Assembly (NCBI GenBank): GCA_015832175.1
Contig: WJXW01000004.1
Span: 3,782,001 to 3,846,000, forward strand
DNA: 64,000 nt
Direction: 5' to 3'
Source of the DNA: Paraphaeosphaeria minitans
Taxonomy: Eukaryota; Ascomycota; Dothideomycetes; Pleosporales; Didymosphaeriaceae
Shown here in pieces: positions 22,326 to 34,229 of the stretch (positions within the stretch are counted from its first letter, which is position 1; each line of letters begins with the position of its first letter). A program made the translations under genes and the position numbers. Below the pieces are notes generated by a model. It ran no database searches, was not told where the DNA came from, and was given only the letters and a program-made list of their open reading frames with translations.

Positions 22326-23680
22326 ATGGCCACCATCAACGTCCGCCGCGATGTCACCGACCCCTTCTACCGCTACAAGATGGAGCGCATCCAGTCCAAG
22401 ATCGAGGGCAAGGGTAACGGCATCAAGACCGTCATCGTCAACCTGACCAGCGTTGCCAACTCGCTCGACCGTCCTCCCGCTTGCAAGTCCCGCCCCCTGC
22501 ATCCACCTTCGCCACACGCTAACGTTTCGCAGACCTCATCAAGTACTTCGGCTTCGAACTGGGTGCCCAGACCAACACGAACCCCGCCGACGACCGTTGG
22601 ATCATCAACGGCGCCCACGATGCCAGCAAGCTCCAAGACTACCTGGATGGCTTCATCTCCAAGTTCGTCCTCTGCAAGAAATGCAAGAACCCCGAGACCG
22701 TCATGGAAGTTAAGAACGGGGGCATCACCGAGGACTGCAAGGCTTGCGGTCAGATCTCCCAGGTCGACTTGCGCTTGAAGCTGAGCGGCTTCATCCTCAA
22801 GAACGAGCCGAAGAAGGGCAAGAAGGACAAGGCCACCAAGAAGGCTGAGCGCCGTGCCCGCAAGGCGGCCGGAAAGGGAGGCGATGATGATGAGAACGTG
22901 TCTCAGAACGGCAGCCCTGGCGACAGCGCATCGGACCACGGCGATGACAACGGCGACTACGGCATCGCAGCTGGTAGCGATGATGACCTCACCCGCCAGA
23001 TTGAAGACGGCGCTCTCGACATCGACGACGTGCCCGAGGAGAAGGAAGTCCAGTGGGCCACCGACTTCTCCGCCGATGCTGTCAAGTCTCGTGCTGAGGT
23101 CCTCCCCGAGGATCTCAAGCGCGCTGCCATCAACCCCGCCGAGTTCGCCGAAGATGCCGAGGACGGCGAGGGAGGTCCTTCGGTCTACGACGAGTTCGGC
23201 AAATGGATCCTCGACACTGCCGCTGAGAAGGGCAGCGTCGACAAGGTCGACAGCGTCGAGGTCTATGTCAAGGCCAAGGAGCTCGGCATCGAGAGCAAGC
23301 ATCGCACGCTCACGGTGCTCGCGCAGACCATCTTCGACAAGAACATCGTCAAGCAGATCGACAGTCGCGCCGGTATGCTCAAGAAGATGATCACCTCGGA
23401 GAAGCACGAGAAGGCTTTCCTCGGCGGCACCGAGCGCTTCGTTGGCATCGACCACCCGGAGCTCATTCCCCAGGTCTCTGCCATCCTCATCAAGTACTAC
23501 CAGAACGACCTCATCGAAGAGGAGCAGCTCAAGGCGTGGGGCTCCAAGGCCAGCAAGAAGTACGTCGACATCAAGACGAGCAAGCAGGTGCGCCGCTCGG
23601 CGGAGAAGTTCATCGAGTGGCTCGACCAGGCGGAGAGCGACGACGACGACGACGAGGATGAGGACGAGGACTCTGAGTAG
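22326..23680 (+). CDS. TIF5: Translation initiation factor eIF5
   Basis: Exons 22326..22482 and 22533..23680 give 434 residues. The intron is 50 nt with a GC donor (TT|GCAAGT) and a normal branch and acceptor (CGCTAACG...CGCAG); splicing restores [18 protein letters not shown], a hallmark of eIF5. The N-terminal domain carries the GAP arginine finger (DPFYRYKM). A C2-C2 zinc ribbon follows ([15 protein letters not shown]), then a Lys-rich linker and a C-terminal W2/HEAT domain ending in acidic and aromatic motifs ([18 protein letters not shown]). eIF5 stimulates GTP hydrolysis by eIF2 on start-codon recognition and holds the multifactor complex with eIF1, eIF2 and eIF3. Confidence 0.95.
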
Positions 23681-24488
23681 GAGTCCATCGCGGCTCTTCC
23701 GCCGCCGTCAACCGATGGCGGCGTGGCCTGCCAGATGGTCAGACGCTTTGATCTTGTCGGCTTGCTGCTCTGCTTGTCTGTATTTGGGTATCGAGTTGAC
23801 GGCGCGTGGTATCCCTATTCCTCGCACACGGCGGGTCGCCAAAGTAACATGGGTTAATTAGTCTTCCTCGGCCTATAGAAAAGTCCTTGCTTTTTTTTTT
23901 GCATAATTCCTGCCCTCATCGAGCTCTACGTAAATACAGACATGTGCTTTCGTAGGGCGCGATGCCTGTGTCTTTACCATGTCCCTCGTGCTACAACCAC
24001 GTCACCCAGTCGCTCCTCCACCCCCGAGCATCCGACCCAACTCCTCAGGCCCCACGGCTGTGGCTCATCCCATGCTTATGCTCTGTGGCCCACCATGCCC
24101 ACGCGCCGCTGCTGGGCCAAATGGCTCGAGACGCAGGCGGCCCCTGCAATGGGCTGGACTACGGAGAGAAACAGGTAGAAAGTGGTATATCGCATACACG
24201 CCGAGCGAAACGCCAAAGCGCCATCCATCCCAGCCATGCAGCCAAGCTCCCATGCTCGTGGATCCCATTCTCTCCCAGTCCGTGCGCTAGTAGTCTGATA
24301 TTCGTACTCGTACATGCTCCGCCCAACCCCAGTTTAGTCCAACTCCAGTCCCAGTCCAGTTCAAAGCGCACACTGTTTCCCATGCCAAGGAAGCGCACCG
24401 CATCTGGTACTTTGGTCTTCATCCGCGCCATCCACCTCACCCTCTTGTCCCTCTTTTCCTTGCAGGTCAAGTTCCTTCTGCGACTTCA
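23681..24488. other. Convergent intergenic region
   Basis: 808 bases between the eIF5 and Pfs2 stops. Includes a T-run near 23890 consistent with 3' processing signals. No gene is supported, although frames up to 181 codons exist on the plus strand. Confidence 0.45.
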
Positions 24489-26582
24489 CTACCGCGCCTT
24501 CCGGTAATTGCCCCGTCGCATCTCTGCCTTCAAGCTATCCTGCTGGCTCGGTAGCGGCGCTCTTCTCCTCTCCCACGCCGCTTTCTCCGCCGCGGTGCCG
24601 TTCGCGTTTGGTGGTGTGTCACCCTGACCCGGGTGCGGCAGGCCTGGCATACCCGGGATCCCGCCCGGTGGGAAGGCGAAATTAGGCGGCATAGGAGGTG
24701 CCCCAGGCATGCCTGACGGCGGGAATGGGAAAGGCGGCGGGGCTCCGTTCATTCCAGGCGGTGGGATAGGCGGGTGACCGGGCATGCCTGGCGGGGGGAA
24801 CGGGAAAGGCGGTTGCGATGGTGCGCCGTTCGCGCCTGGTATAGGGGGAGGAGGCAGCGCGCCCGACGCAATGAGCTGGGCGAGGCGCGCAGGATCCATA
24901 GCAGGTGGAAAGCCCGGCGGGAAGCCCTGGCCTGGCGGGGGCGGAGGGATCTGCAAGCCACCTGGGGGTGGAGGCAGTCCGCCGATGCCAGGCAGAATGG
25001 TGCTCGTGCCGTCGGGCGAGGTGTTGAAACCAGGGAGTGTGAGGCCCGGCGGAAGGAGTGGCGCGCCGGGAATTCTGGGAGGGAGCTTTTGGTCGACCAA
25101 GCCCTCAGCTTCGTCTTCCGCTTCCTGCTCCTCCTCGTCGCGCATCTGCCGCCTGCCGTCGCGGCGGTCGTAGGTGCCCTGGGCTTCGGCGGCGGCGGTG
25201 CCGATGTGGTATCTGTCTGCGGTCCAGGAGGCGTCGCCCGGGCGGGGGCGCGCCCAGAAGCGTGTGACGCGGTCGTTGGAACCCGAGGCGAGGATGTGGC
25301 CCAGAGGGTGCCAGTCGAGTGTCCATACAGTGAAGTCGTGGGCGTACTGGACCTTGTGGGCAGGGTAGATGGTCTGCGCGGGGGCGTTTTGGGCGTCTGC
25401 CGAGTCGTACGGGGATATCGTGGGCGCGATGCCGGGCGGGGCATTTTGCTCGTCGAGCAGCCAGTGGAAGATGCTCCCGTCTACACCACCCGTGGATAAG
25501 AGGTTTTTGTGCATCGGGTGCCAGGCCATGGTGGTGACGTCCTTTTCGTGGCCGCGCAGCAGCAGCACGTCGCGCATCATGCGCAGGTCAAAGATGCGCG
25601 CGGTGTGGTCACGGGCGCACGTCGCCATCATGTTTCCGAGCACGGGCTCGAACAAAGTCTTTGCTATCGGATTTTTATGTCCATGTAGGGTCGACAGACA
25701 GCGGCCTGTCCGCGGATCCCAGAGCTTGACCGTGTGGTCCTTGGACCCTGAGCAGAGCAGCCCCTTGGTCGGGTGCCAGTCGACCGTCCGCACCTCCCAG
25801 CCGTGTCCGTTGAGCGTAGATTCCTCGGCGCTCGAGGCGAAATCCCAGATCTTCAGCGTCGTGTCGTCGGCGGCGGTGACGAACTTGGAGTCTGTTGGCG
25901 CCATGGCCAGCCCTCGAATGGCTTCTGTGTGCGCCTGGATCTCCTTGACGTTGTTGAAGTTGGTCTGCCAGTACTTGATGATGCCCGTCTGGTCTGCTGA
26001 GAGGAGCCAGTCATCGGTGTGGGTGTAGGCGACGCCGCGGATGGCCGACTCGTGGGCCTGCATGATGGTCTCGAAATTGAAGCCCGTGCCATTCCACAGC
26101 GTGAACTCCCCGCTGGTGGATCCCGTGAGCAGTCGCCGGCCCTCGGGCGTCCACTTGACCACGTTGATTGGGTGTTTGACCTTGTTCAGCGACGAATGCA
26201 GGGCTTTGGCGGGGATCGACTCGGCGGCGTTTGTGATTCGGGCTGCGGGAGGGGCCATGTCCACGATGTAGCTGGCGCTGGGGCGCTCGACCTCGGGGGC
26301 GGATGCGTTCTTGTAGCGCGGGCGCCGGTTGCGCATCCATTGTACGGTCGTCGAGCCATAGTCGGTCACAGCTCCTGGAGAGGTGGGTCAGCATGTGCTC
26401 TACCGCGCGGCTGGCATGCTGTGCTCGTCCGCTAACATGGAAAGGGTGTAGAGAAGGCAAGAGGGCAGCGTGTCACATGATTCTTGCAATTTCACCATGT
26501 CTTGTTGGAACACTGCAGAAAGGACGAACATACTCTTGGGTCGCGGGCGCGGCGGGCCGTCGTACTGGTAGTAATCAGCCAT
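24489..26582 (-). CDS. PFS2: Polyadenylation factor Pfs2 (WD40 subunit of CPF)
   Basis: Exons are complement(26534..26582) and complement(24489..26374), giving 644 residues; the intron (26375..26533) runs GTATGT...CTCCAG. The first exon encodes only [16 protein letters not shown]. After a short basic segment come seven WD40 repeats (about residues 95-410; for example [18 protein letters not shown] and [18 protein letters not shown]). The C-terminal 200 residues are Pro/Gly-rich low complexity ([10 protein letters not shown] type), then a basic end. Pfs2 (WDR33 in animals) bridges subunits of the cleavage and polyadenylation factor and helps recognise the poly(A) signal. It is divergent from the acyltransferase at 27169, 586 bp apart. 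Confidence 0.93.
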
Positions 26583-27168
26583 GGCTGCGAGTGTCAACCG
26601 GCACAAGAGATGGGTGGGCCGGGCATGGGCGGTGGGCGGTGGGTGGTGGGCGTGAGGAGTGACAGGGCTGGCTTGGAGTTTGTCTTGTTCACGCGCGGGC
26701 TTTGTCGCCATGTCGCGGAGCTCGAGCTGCGTCTGCGCCAAGCCGCGCCAAGCCAGAGCCTTCGCCACAGGACTCAAGCCACAGACCACAAGCCATAAGT
26801 CATCAGCCACCAGCCACGAGCGCCACAATTCACCCGTCGCCCGAGCCTGCATCGCTCACGCATCCAAGAAACTAGTCTAGTAGATATGACCATCTGCTTT
26901 GTAGCCCCCGCATCGCCCACCTCAACATTTCCCTTCTGACGCGTCTCATGCCGCTGAGATCAACCATGGAACTACGGTACCTAATGCTTCCTCCTTCGCC
27001 AGTCGGCCAAGCCTCTGCTTCCGTCCATTCCACCGCCCGCCTGTCGCCGCAACTGATTGACCACCCCACGCCTGCCTCGCATAACTACTCCCAAATTCCC
27101 ACGCCCGAGGCCGTCTGCGTTGCCTCGCCCTCCAACACAGACAGGTGCAATTGCGACCCGGACACGCA
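26583..27168. promoter_or_regulatory. Bidirectional promoter region, PFS2 / DGAT1
   Basis: 586 bp between the divergent start codons. It includes CA-rich stretches and a pyrimidine-rich segment upstream of 27169. No TATA box is obvious and no gene is seen. Confidence 0.45.
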
Positions 27169-28838
27169 ATGGCAACAATCGTGAACACGGCCATCTCGAC
27201 CGCCCTCGACCGCCCTGACACCCCTCACGTCCCCCACGCCCCCATCCCATCGCTATCCTACCACGGCAATCCCAAAGGCACCGAGCCACAGGTGAACAGC
27301 TCGCCCCGCAACATGCCGACGACAAAATACCGTCATGTCTTCGCTACACACTCGCGAAGCCGACAGTCCTGTCTCACGCCCGGCGCCCCTCAATCGCCCA
27401 GCTTTGTTGGCTTCCGGAATCTGATGATCCTCGTTCTCGTCTTTTCCAACCTCCGACTTATGATTGAGAACTACCGCAAAGTGCGCCACCCACCCGTCCC
27501 AAAGCTCCGATCCAAGCCTGACTAACATGTCCAGTACGGCGTCCTCATCTGCCTCTCGTGCCACGACTACAGTCGCCAGGACGTCGTATACGGCCTCGCT
27601 CTCTATCTATCCATACCCTGTCAACTATTCCTAGCCTATCTCATCGAGCTCGTAGCTGCTCAACAAGCAAAGAGCGCTCTGGCGCGTATGAAGAAAGCAG
27701 GCGAGGAGCGCAACACGCCAGAGAAGCAAGCCGCTGCGAGGCGCAGCTTCAAGAAGATATGGAACACTGTCGCTTTCTGTCACGGCGCCCACGCTACATT
27801 CAATCTCACTGTCTCCTCCTACATCGTTTACTATCATATCCACCACCCAGGAATAGGCACACTCTGTGAGCTGCACGCTGTCGTGGTCTGGCTCAAGGCT
27901 TGCTCATACGCCTTTACCAACCGTGACCTGCGCCACGCTCTTTTGCACCCGGATCAGTCGGAACCACTGCCCGAAATCTACGCCAGCTGCCCCTACCCCA
28001 GGAACATCAGCTTCTCCAACCTCTGCTACTTCTGGTGGGCTCCGACACTGGTATATCAGCCCGCCTATCCCCGTACGGACCGCATCCGCTGGGGCTACGT
28101 TGCGATGCGTGCGCTCGAAGTATTCGTCCTCAGTATCGCCATATGGATCGCCTCCGCCCAGTACGCCGCACCATTGCTGCAGAACTCGCTCGAGAAGATG
28201 GCCAGTCTCGATTTTGTTTCCATTGTCGAACGCGTGATGAAGCTCTCCACAGTGTCTCTCTTCTGCTGGCTCTGCGGGTTTTTCGCCCTATTCCAGAGCT
28301 CCCTGAACGGGCTCGCGGAGATTATGCGCTTTGCCGACCGCGAGTTCTACGAGCCGTGGTGGAACGTTAGCAGCGTGAGAGAATACTGGACCACCTGGAA
28401 CAAGCCCGTGACCAACTTCATGCGCCGTCACGTCTACAGTCCGCTTGTCGGTCGGGGTATGCCCCCTGCGCTTGCGCAGATTGTAGTCTTCTTCATCTCT
28501 GCCGTCTTGCACGAATTGCTTGTCGGCGCTCCCACCCACAACATGCTCGGTAAGTTGTCTCGTCGCGCCAAGAACCGCACATCTGACATTGAGTCCCACC
28601 AGGTGTCGCTTTCATGGGAATGATGTTCCAGATTCCCCTCATTGTCTTCACCGACATGCTCAAGAAAGTTAAGGGCATTCGCGGCGAGGTCGCGGGCAAT
28701 ATGATATTCTGGATCAGCTTCTGCCTCGTGGGGCAGCCGCTGGGCGCACTACTGTACTTTTTTGCATGGCATGCAAAATATGGTAGTGTCTCCAAGCAGT
28801 TCCCCCAGAGCCCTGCATTGCATCTCGTCGGCCGCTAA
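27169..28838 (+). CDS. DGA1-like (DGAT1): Diacylglycerol O-acyltransferase, DGAT1/MBOAT type
   Basis: Exons 27169..27480, 27535..28549 and 28603..28838 give 520 residues. Introns (27481..27534, 28550..28602) are GT-AG with CTAAC-like branches. The N-terminal 80 residues are disordered, as in DGAT1 enzymes; nine or so hydrophobic segments follow. Family motifs are present: the FYxDWWN-type motif as EFYEPWWNVSS (about residue 373) and the active-site His in FISAVLHELLVG (about residue 430). It transfers acyl-CoA to diacylglycerol to make triacylglycerol in the ER membrane. The sterol acyltransferase Are1/Are2 branch is the alternative; the NVSSVREYWTTWNKPV spacing and the RHVYSPL motif favour DGAT1. 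The symbol is therefore approximate, since yeast Dga1 is the unrelated DGAT2 type. Confidence 0.85.
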
Positions 28839-29753
28839 TTTCACTTCTTGCGCTTAGGTCTTGTAGATTCGCCGTTTGACTGGCTTTGGAAACCGGCGTA
28901 CATGTTTAGGCCCCGTGTCGCCGGCATGTTTATACGTGGGGCATTCAATCATGTTGCAGGAGGGTTGGAAATGCCCGAGCTGGTGGCCTTCGCTGTACCA
29001 GTAGATAGACCATAGATCGTTAATGGCAAGTCTCTTGCACCTCAAAGTTACCCAGCACGTTACCCAGCATGAGCGATACTATATTTCATATTCTCGACAT
29101 GGGCACGGCACGTCTACCCGATTCAACGTCCCAGCAGCCCTAGAACACCAGCGTAGTGGGACGTGGGTCCATGGTCTAATGAAATCACTTTTCACAGCGT
29201 GGCGATTTCACAAGGCACTTTGTAGGATTCCACCGATGATCCAAAATCTACCCATGCATCGAATCAGAACTGCGCGCATCAGCCTCCAAGGCGGCCAAAA
29301 AGCAAACCTGGTCTTCGGCTAGCCCAGCTGCAGCTCTCAGTCGGTGCCGCCGGTTCGCCTTACTCTTCTCGCCCAAGCTCCGGCCCCGCGGTGGAGATCA
29401 GCAGCCCAAGCTCCAACAGAAGTTGCGGATTCTCGATGCAGGGCCGCAAAAAAGTTTCCCTTGGCGGCGTGCAGCGCTGCCAGTCCTTTTTTTTTTTATA
29501 AAGGTGGCGGGTTGGACTGCTGGGCCAGATAGATACCCACCTATTATACCTACCGTGAGCGACTTTTGGAGTTTTGCGCTCGTGGGACAGACGGAAAGCT
29601 CCAATCTTCTACCTACCTACCTAGGCCTACCGATTCTTCTTGGTTGGATATCGATACAGAGGAGAGGGATAGCTCTGCAACCCAGCCGGATAGTGAAACA
29701 GTTCGAGGCTCGTTCGACGTTGATTGCATCAGGCGCGGGTCTGGAAAGAGATC
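28839..29753. other. Intergenic region between DGAT1 and the SLC35F gene
   Basis: 915 bases in tandem orientation: DGAT1 3' UTR, then the SLC35F promoter. A 10-T run lies near 29487 and a repeated CCTACCTACCTA at about 29611. No gene is supported. Confidence 0.45.
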
Positions 29754-31056
29754 ATGGCGCAGGTGGGCTACCAAGAAGCATACGGCAAGGCTGGCGACAT
29801 CAACAGCAACAACACCATCGACATGACGCCCACCGACACCGTCGCCCACCAGCCGAAAGGCGTCGATGCCACGGGCTCTCTAGACGGGACCGGTGTGCCG
29901 ACGCTCGTGGCGTCGCATGAGGCGAGCCCAGTGCTGGAACGGGATGCGGCGACCAAGGGCTCGTGGATGGCGTACGTCAAGACGAAGCAGTTCTGGATTG
30001 CCATGGTGCTGGGGCAGAGTGAGTTTACCATCCATCCTTGCTCGTGATCATGGGAAGAAATACACGTGCTGACGTCGTGCAGCGCTGGCCATCTGCATCA
30101 CCTCGACCAACACGCTCTCCCAACTCCTCAGCAACGAAGGCACCAGCATCCCCGCCTTCCAGTCCCTCTTCAACTACATCCTCCTCAACATCGTCTACAC
30201 GGGCTACACGCTGTACAGGCTCGGACTCAGAGGGTGGGCTCGCATGGTGCTGAGGGACGGCTGGCGCTTCTTCATCCTCGCCTTCATCGACGTCCTGGGC
30301 AACTACTTCATCGTGCTGGCGTACCGCTACACCACCATCCTCTCCGCCCAGCTCATCAACTTCTGGGCCATTGTCGTCGTCGTCATCCTCTCCTTCCTGT
30401 TCCTCAAGGTGCGCTACCGCTGGGCGCAGATCGCCGGCATCCTGCTCTGCGTCGGCGGCGTGGGTGTGCTGTTCGGGTCCGACCACATCACGGGATTCAA
30501 CCAGTACGACGCGCCGGACGCCGTCAAGGGCGACCTGTTTGCCCTGCTGGGCGCCTCGCTGTACGGCGTGTCCAACACGCTGGAGGAGTTCCTGGTCAGC
30601 GAGGAGCCGCTGTACGTGGTCATCGGGCAGCTCGGCTTCTGGGGCATGTTCATCAACGGCACGGTGGCGGGCATCTTCGACCGCGCGTCGTTCCGGGCCG
30701 CGACGTGGACCCCCGACGTCGGCGGATACCTCGCCGGCTACACGCTCATCCTCAGCCTCTTCTACTCGCTCGCGCCCATCCTGTTCCGCCTGACGTCGGC
30801 CGCCTTCTTCAACATCTCGCTGCTCACCGGCAACTTCTGGGGCGTCGCCATCGGCGTCAAGGTCTTCCGTTACCACATCCACTGGATGTATCCGATCGCC
30901 TTTGTGCTCATCCTCGTGGGGCAGATCATCTACTTCCTGCGGCAGGGCAGCCTGGCGGAGCAGAAGAAGCCGTGGCTGGGCGACGCGCAGGACAAGGGCG
31001 TGAGCGGCATCGGCACGGCGAAGCGGCGCGTCGAGAACCCGGATGCGATTGTGTAG
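29754..31056 (+). CDS. Solute carrier 35 family F (DUF914) transporter
   Basis: Exons 29754..30018 and 30083..31056 give 412 residues; the intron (30019..30082) is GTGAGT...TGCAG. After a disordered 80-residue N-terminus come ten hydrophobic helices. Family marks include FIDVLGNYFIVLAYRYTTIL, the conserved GDLFALLGASLYGVSNTLEE and the FNISLLTGNFWGV segment. SLC35F proteins belong to the drug/metabolite transporter superfamily; substrates of the fungal members are not known, and relatives in animals act on nucleotide-linked or vitamin-like solutes. It probably sits in the plasma membrane or the Golgi. Confidence 0.9.
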
Positions 31057-31821
31057 AGAGCGCGAAGGGGAGGAATTCAGGGAAAGGCGTGGCACGTGTC
31101 AAAAGCTTCGGTGGTTGGCACGGGAATAGAAAGCCCATGTACAAGGCCATAGGTACCCACCCAGTCATCTTCCCAGAGTTGCACGAGGAGGCAGCGCACA
31201 CGCAGCTCCCACAGATAAACATGCATAAATGCACCGTAATGCGCGCCCGGGATATCCAACGCATGTCCTATTCAGACTTTTTGCGCGAGCCAAGAGCGCC
31301 CGGGCACGAGCTGGTCTTTCAGCATGCAGTGAGGTATGAGAGGATAACGAGCGGTAAGGTATCAGAAAACTAGGAAAATCTGTGGTTTGTTGATTAGGAA
31401 GACTAGCTCTATCTTTTCTTTGAGATACATGCGCACGTGTCAAGAGCGTGGCAGGCACGTGCGGGAGAGGAGGGATGTTGACGTTGCTTTCGGGATCACC
31501 AGGCCAAACTTCCATGGCACGGATTTTTTTTCTTGATTGTATGTACGAAAGTAGATCTACGATGCCATGCAAAGGTTCGGAGGGCGGACGGATATGACGA
31601 GTCGTCTTCGACATGGGCAACAGGCATGATGCCCTGGGCTGAGGTCGACGGGACCGAGACATGGGAATCAAGAAACGACGTTTTCCAAAGCAAACCCACA
31701 TACGCCAAAGGACTATGCAGTAAAATGCAGTAAAAAAAAATTCCCGGCCATACTCCGTCCATGCAAAGCCCACGTGTACACCACCCCCTCCTGCCCCCCA
31801 CCTTTCCGCTTCCTACATCCG
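31057..31821. other. Convergent intergenic region
   Basis: 765 bases between the stops of the SLC35F gene and the ZIP gene. Open frames here run antisense to each other and look like shadows or chance. Both 3' UTRs lie here. Confidence 0.45.
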
Positions 31822-33500
31822 CTACGCCGTGAGTGCCGAACTCACCCCCAGAATCCCCATGCCCACAAACGCACTCGCAAAGCACAGTTTGCGGCTATGC
31901 GTCAACTCGAGACTCTCACCCAACAGCTGCAAGCTCACCATCGCCATAATCCCCGCCGTCGCCCCAAACATGATCCCGTACACCAGCTCCCCGGGCTCGC
32001 CCCTACCTTCACCCGCGTGTCTCTTCGCAATCTTGAACCACAGTGCGGCAACCCCCGCCCCGAGCGGCTGCGAAACGCCGCCCAGAATGGTCGACCAGAA
32101 CATAGCCTTCCAGCGGGAGTTGATGGCGAGGTATAATGGCAACGCCATGGCGAAGCCCTCGGTGATGTTGTGGATGAAGAGCGCGAGGAAGATGGAGACG
32201 CCGAGGCGCGGATTCGCGTGGTTGGTCGCGTAGGTGATGAAGCCCTCGGGGATCTTGTGCAGGGCGATGGCGATGGAGGTTTGGAGGCCGATGGAGAGGA
32301 AGGCGTTGGTGGGGACGTGGTGATGGTGCGTGGCGGAAACGTGGGAGGCGAGGGAGGACTGACTGGGCTGTTTGGCGAGGGGGTGCACGGTGCCGTTTCC
32401 GTTGGCGTTTCCGTGAGAGGTGGGCAAGCTGGCGTGTGAGGTGTCGATGGTGGCAGGGCCGGAGACTGTGGGAGTGAGGGGCGTGTTTTCGTCAAGAGCC
32501 TGCAGGTTCGTCATGCTCTGGAGAAGCGGCTGGCGCTCGGCGGGGAGTGTCTGGGTTCTTGAGCCGGACGGCCTCGTTGGGATCTTGGTTGACGCGGAAT
32601 GGAATCGCGGGACTCGATCGTGCTGGACGTTCCGGAAACACTCGTTCCCACACGGGTCAGAGTAGCCAAAGCACTTCCCGTCCTCATCGCAGAATTCCTT
32701 CGAGCCAGTCACTAGCTGCGTGACCTTTGTCGATATCTGCGTGTGCAATGAAGGTCTCCTGGATAGGAGGTTGGGGTGGTCCGTGCCACTATACGAAGAA
32801 TGGGGATTTTCGAGCGCGCTGTTCCACTGCTCTTCCATGGGCCTGCTACTCGAGGGCGAGTGGTCGTGCCCTGCATGATCATCGTCCGCCTTGCCCTCCT
32901 CTTCCTCGCCGTGCTCATGGTCACAGTCTACCACCGAATGGGGGATAAATCGGTGCAGAACCTGCGATACGACTGCAATACCAAGAGCTCCAACCATGAA
33001 ACTCGCAGTGAGGACCAACGTCGCAACCTTCGGACTCAGTCCCCCCTTCATCAGATAATTCTTAGCAGACGGCAACATGCTGTACAGCGCCGAGAAGATC
33101 TGTACCACACACGTCAGCTGATCAGCATCTCATCGCCCAATACCGCACAGCACCCACCATGACCCCAAAGCTCAAACTCAACCCCGTCGACAGAAACACA
33201 TTGCTCTCCTCGATCTTAAAATGCTTCTTCCCTGGCAGCAGCCGGATCACCAGATCGACGCATATTATCGATGCTAGGCGGCGTTAGTGCAATTGCAACG
33301 TTCCTTTTCTCTTCTCCTCTTTTCTTTTTTCCTTCTTCCTTTTGCCTTTCGCCATCGCACAAAAATGGATCTCACAACATACCTCCAAACGTGCATGCTG
33401 CGACCCGTTAGCCCTGTTCCCCAGAGTATGCATACACCCGCCTACCTATGCCGCTCACCGCAGCCATGATCCACCCCCGGGCATCGTTGTCGAGCCCCAT
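31822..33500 (-). CDS. ZRT3: ZIP-family zinc transporter, Zrt3-like (vacuolar)
   Basis: Exons are complement(33446..33500), complement(33158..33273) and complement(31822..33099), giving 482 residues. The first intron (33274..33445) uses a GTAGGC donor because only that join keeps the frame (MAAVSGIASIICVDLVIRLL); the second is 33100..33157. Eight membrane helices are present, with a long His/Asp/Glu-rich cytosolic loop after the third (DCDHEHGEEEE, DDDHAGHDHS). The ZIP metal motifs lie in helices IV-V: HKIPEGF and HNITEGFAMALP. Zrt3-type proteins export zinc from the vacuole to the cytosol when zinc is scarce. The gene reads toward the SLC35F gene. Confidence 0.9.
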
Positions 33501-34229
33501 GTTTTCAATATGACGTCCGCACCAAGCTAGCAGCAAAACTTGGAAAAAGGCAGCGAGCGGGAGCAAGGGATGTGGAAGGGGCAATTAGAAGCGGCTAAAC
33601 TGTGTGAGTGGTGGGGAGATCGATAAAGGATGTTGCTGTAGATGTAGGCGTCGGTGAAAGGGCTGGCCATCAGGGTGCTATGATCCAAGGTGGTTTAGCG
33701 CGGGCGATCATTTTTGTCAGCGGGTTTTGTGAAATGTCATTGGTTCGTAGGAGGGGCAGGGGCCAACGATCAACTGGCAATGACTTACATGTTGTAGGCC
33801 ATCAAGCATTCATCACGCCGTAGACTGTTACAACCACCTCATGAAGATGCAGGTCACGGTGGTGTGTGACATACACGCCGGACATCCGCTATATCATCAC
33901 ACAAAGCACGCAGTGACGCAGTGAGCATTCACCGTATCGATTGTTCGTACTGGTTGACCTCATGCTAAAATCCTCGTCTCCCGGTCCACCGCCTAATATC
34001 GGTACACCGCCGTAAGTCTAATGCAATGCAATGCAATTCAAGTTTTTTCGTCGGCAGCGAAGCCTCGCCATCGGTAGTAACGCCTTCGCTATGCATGTTA
34101 TGACACAAATATGCCCAACGGCCTTTCGACAGCTAGTTGAAGGCGGATGTTGTATGGAAACGTGTGTACAAGAGGAAAAGGGAAAGAACATAATAGCCAT
34201 CATCAACTCTAGACAAGTGAGATGAGAAA
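33501..34229. other. Intergenic region between ZRT3 and the CAP59-family gene
   Basis: 729 bases in tandem minus-strand orientation: promoter of the ZIP gene and 3' UTR of the mannosyltransferase gene. No gene is supported. Confidence 0.45.

Noticed and set aside
22373..23455. 360-codon minus-strand frame opposite eIF5
   Set aside because: It is antisense to the conserved eIF5 coding region and arises from its codon bias.
23942..24507. 181-codon plus-strand frame in the eIF5-PFS2 intergenic region
   Set aside because: Ser/Pro/His-rich translation without a domain, located where two 3' UTRs must lie.
30025..31095. 356-codon minus-strand frame opposite the SLC35F transporter
   Set aside because: Arg/Glu/Asp-rich shadow of a conserved membrane-protein gene.
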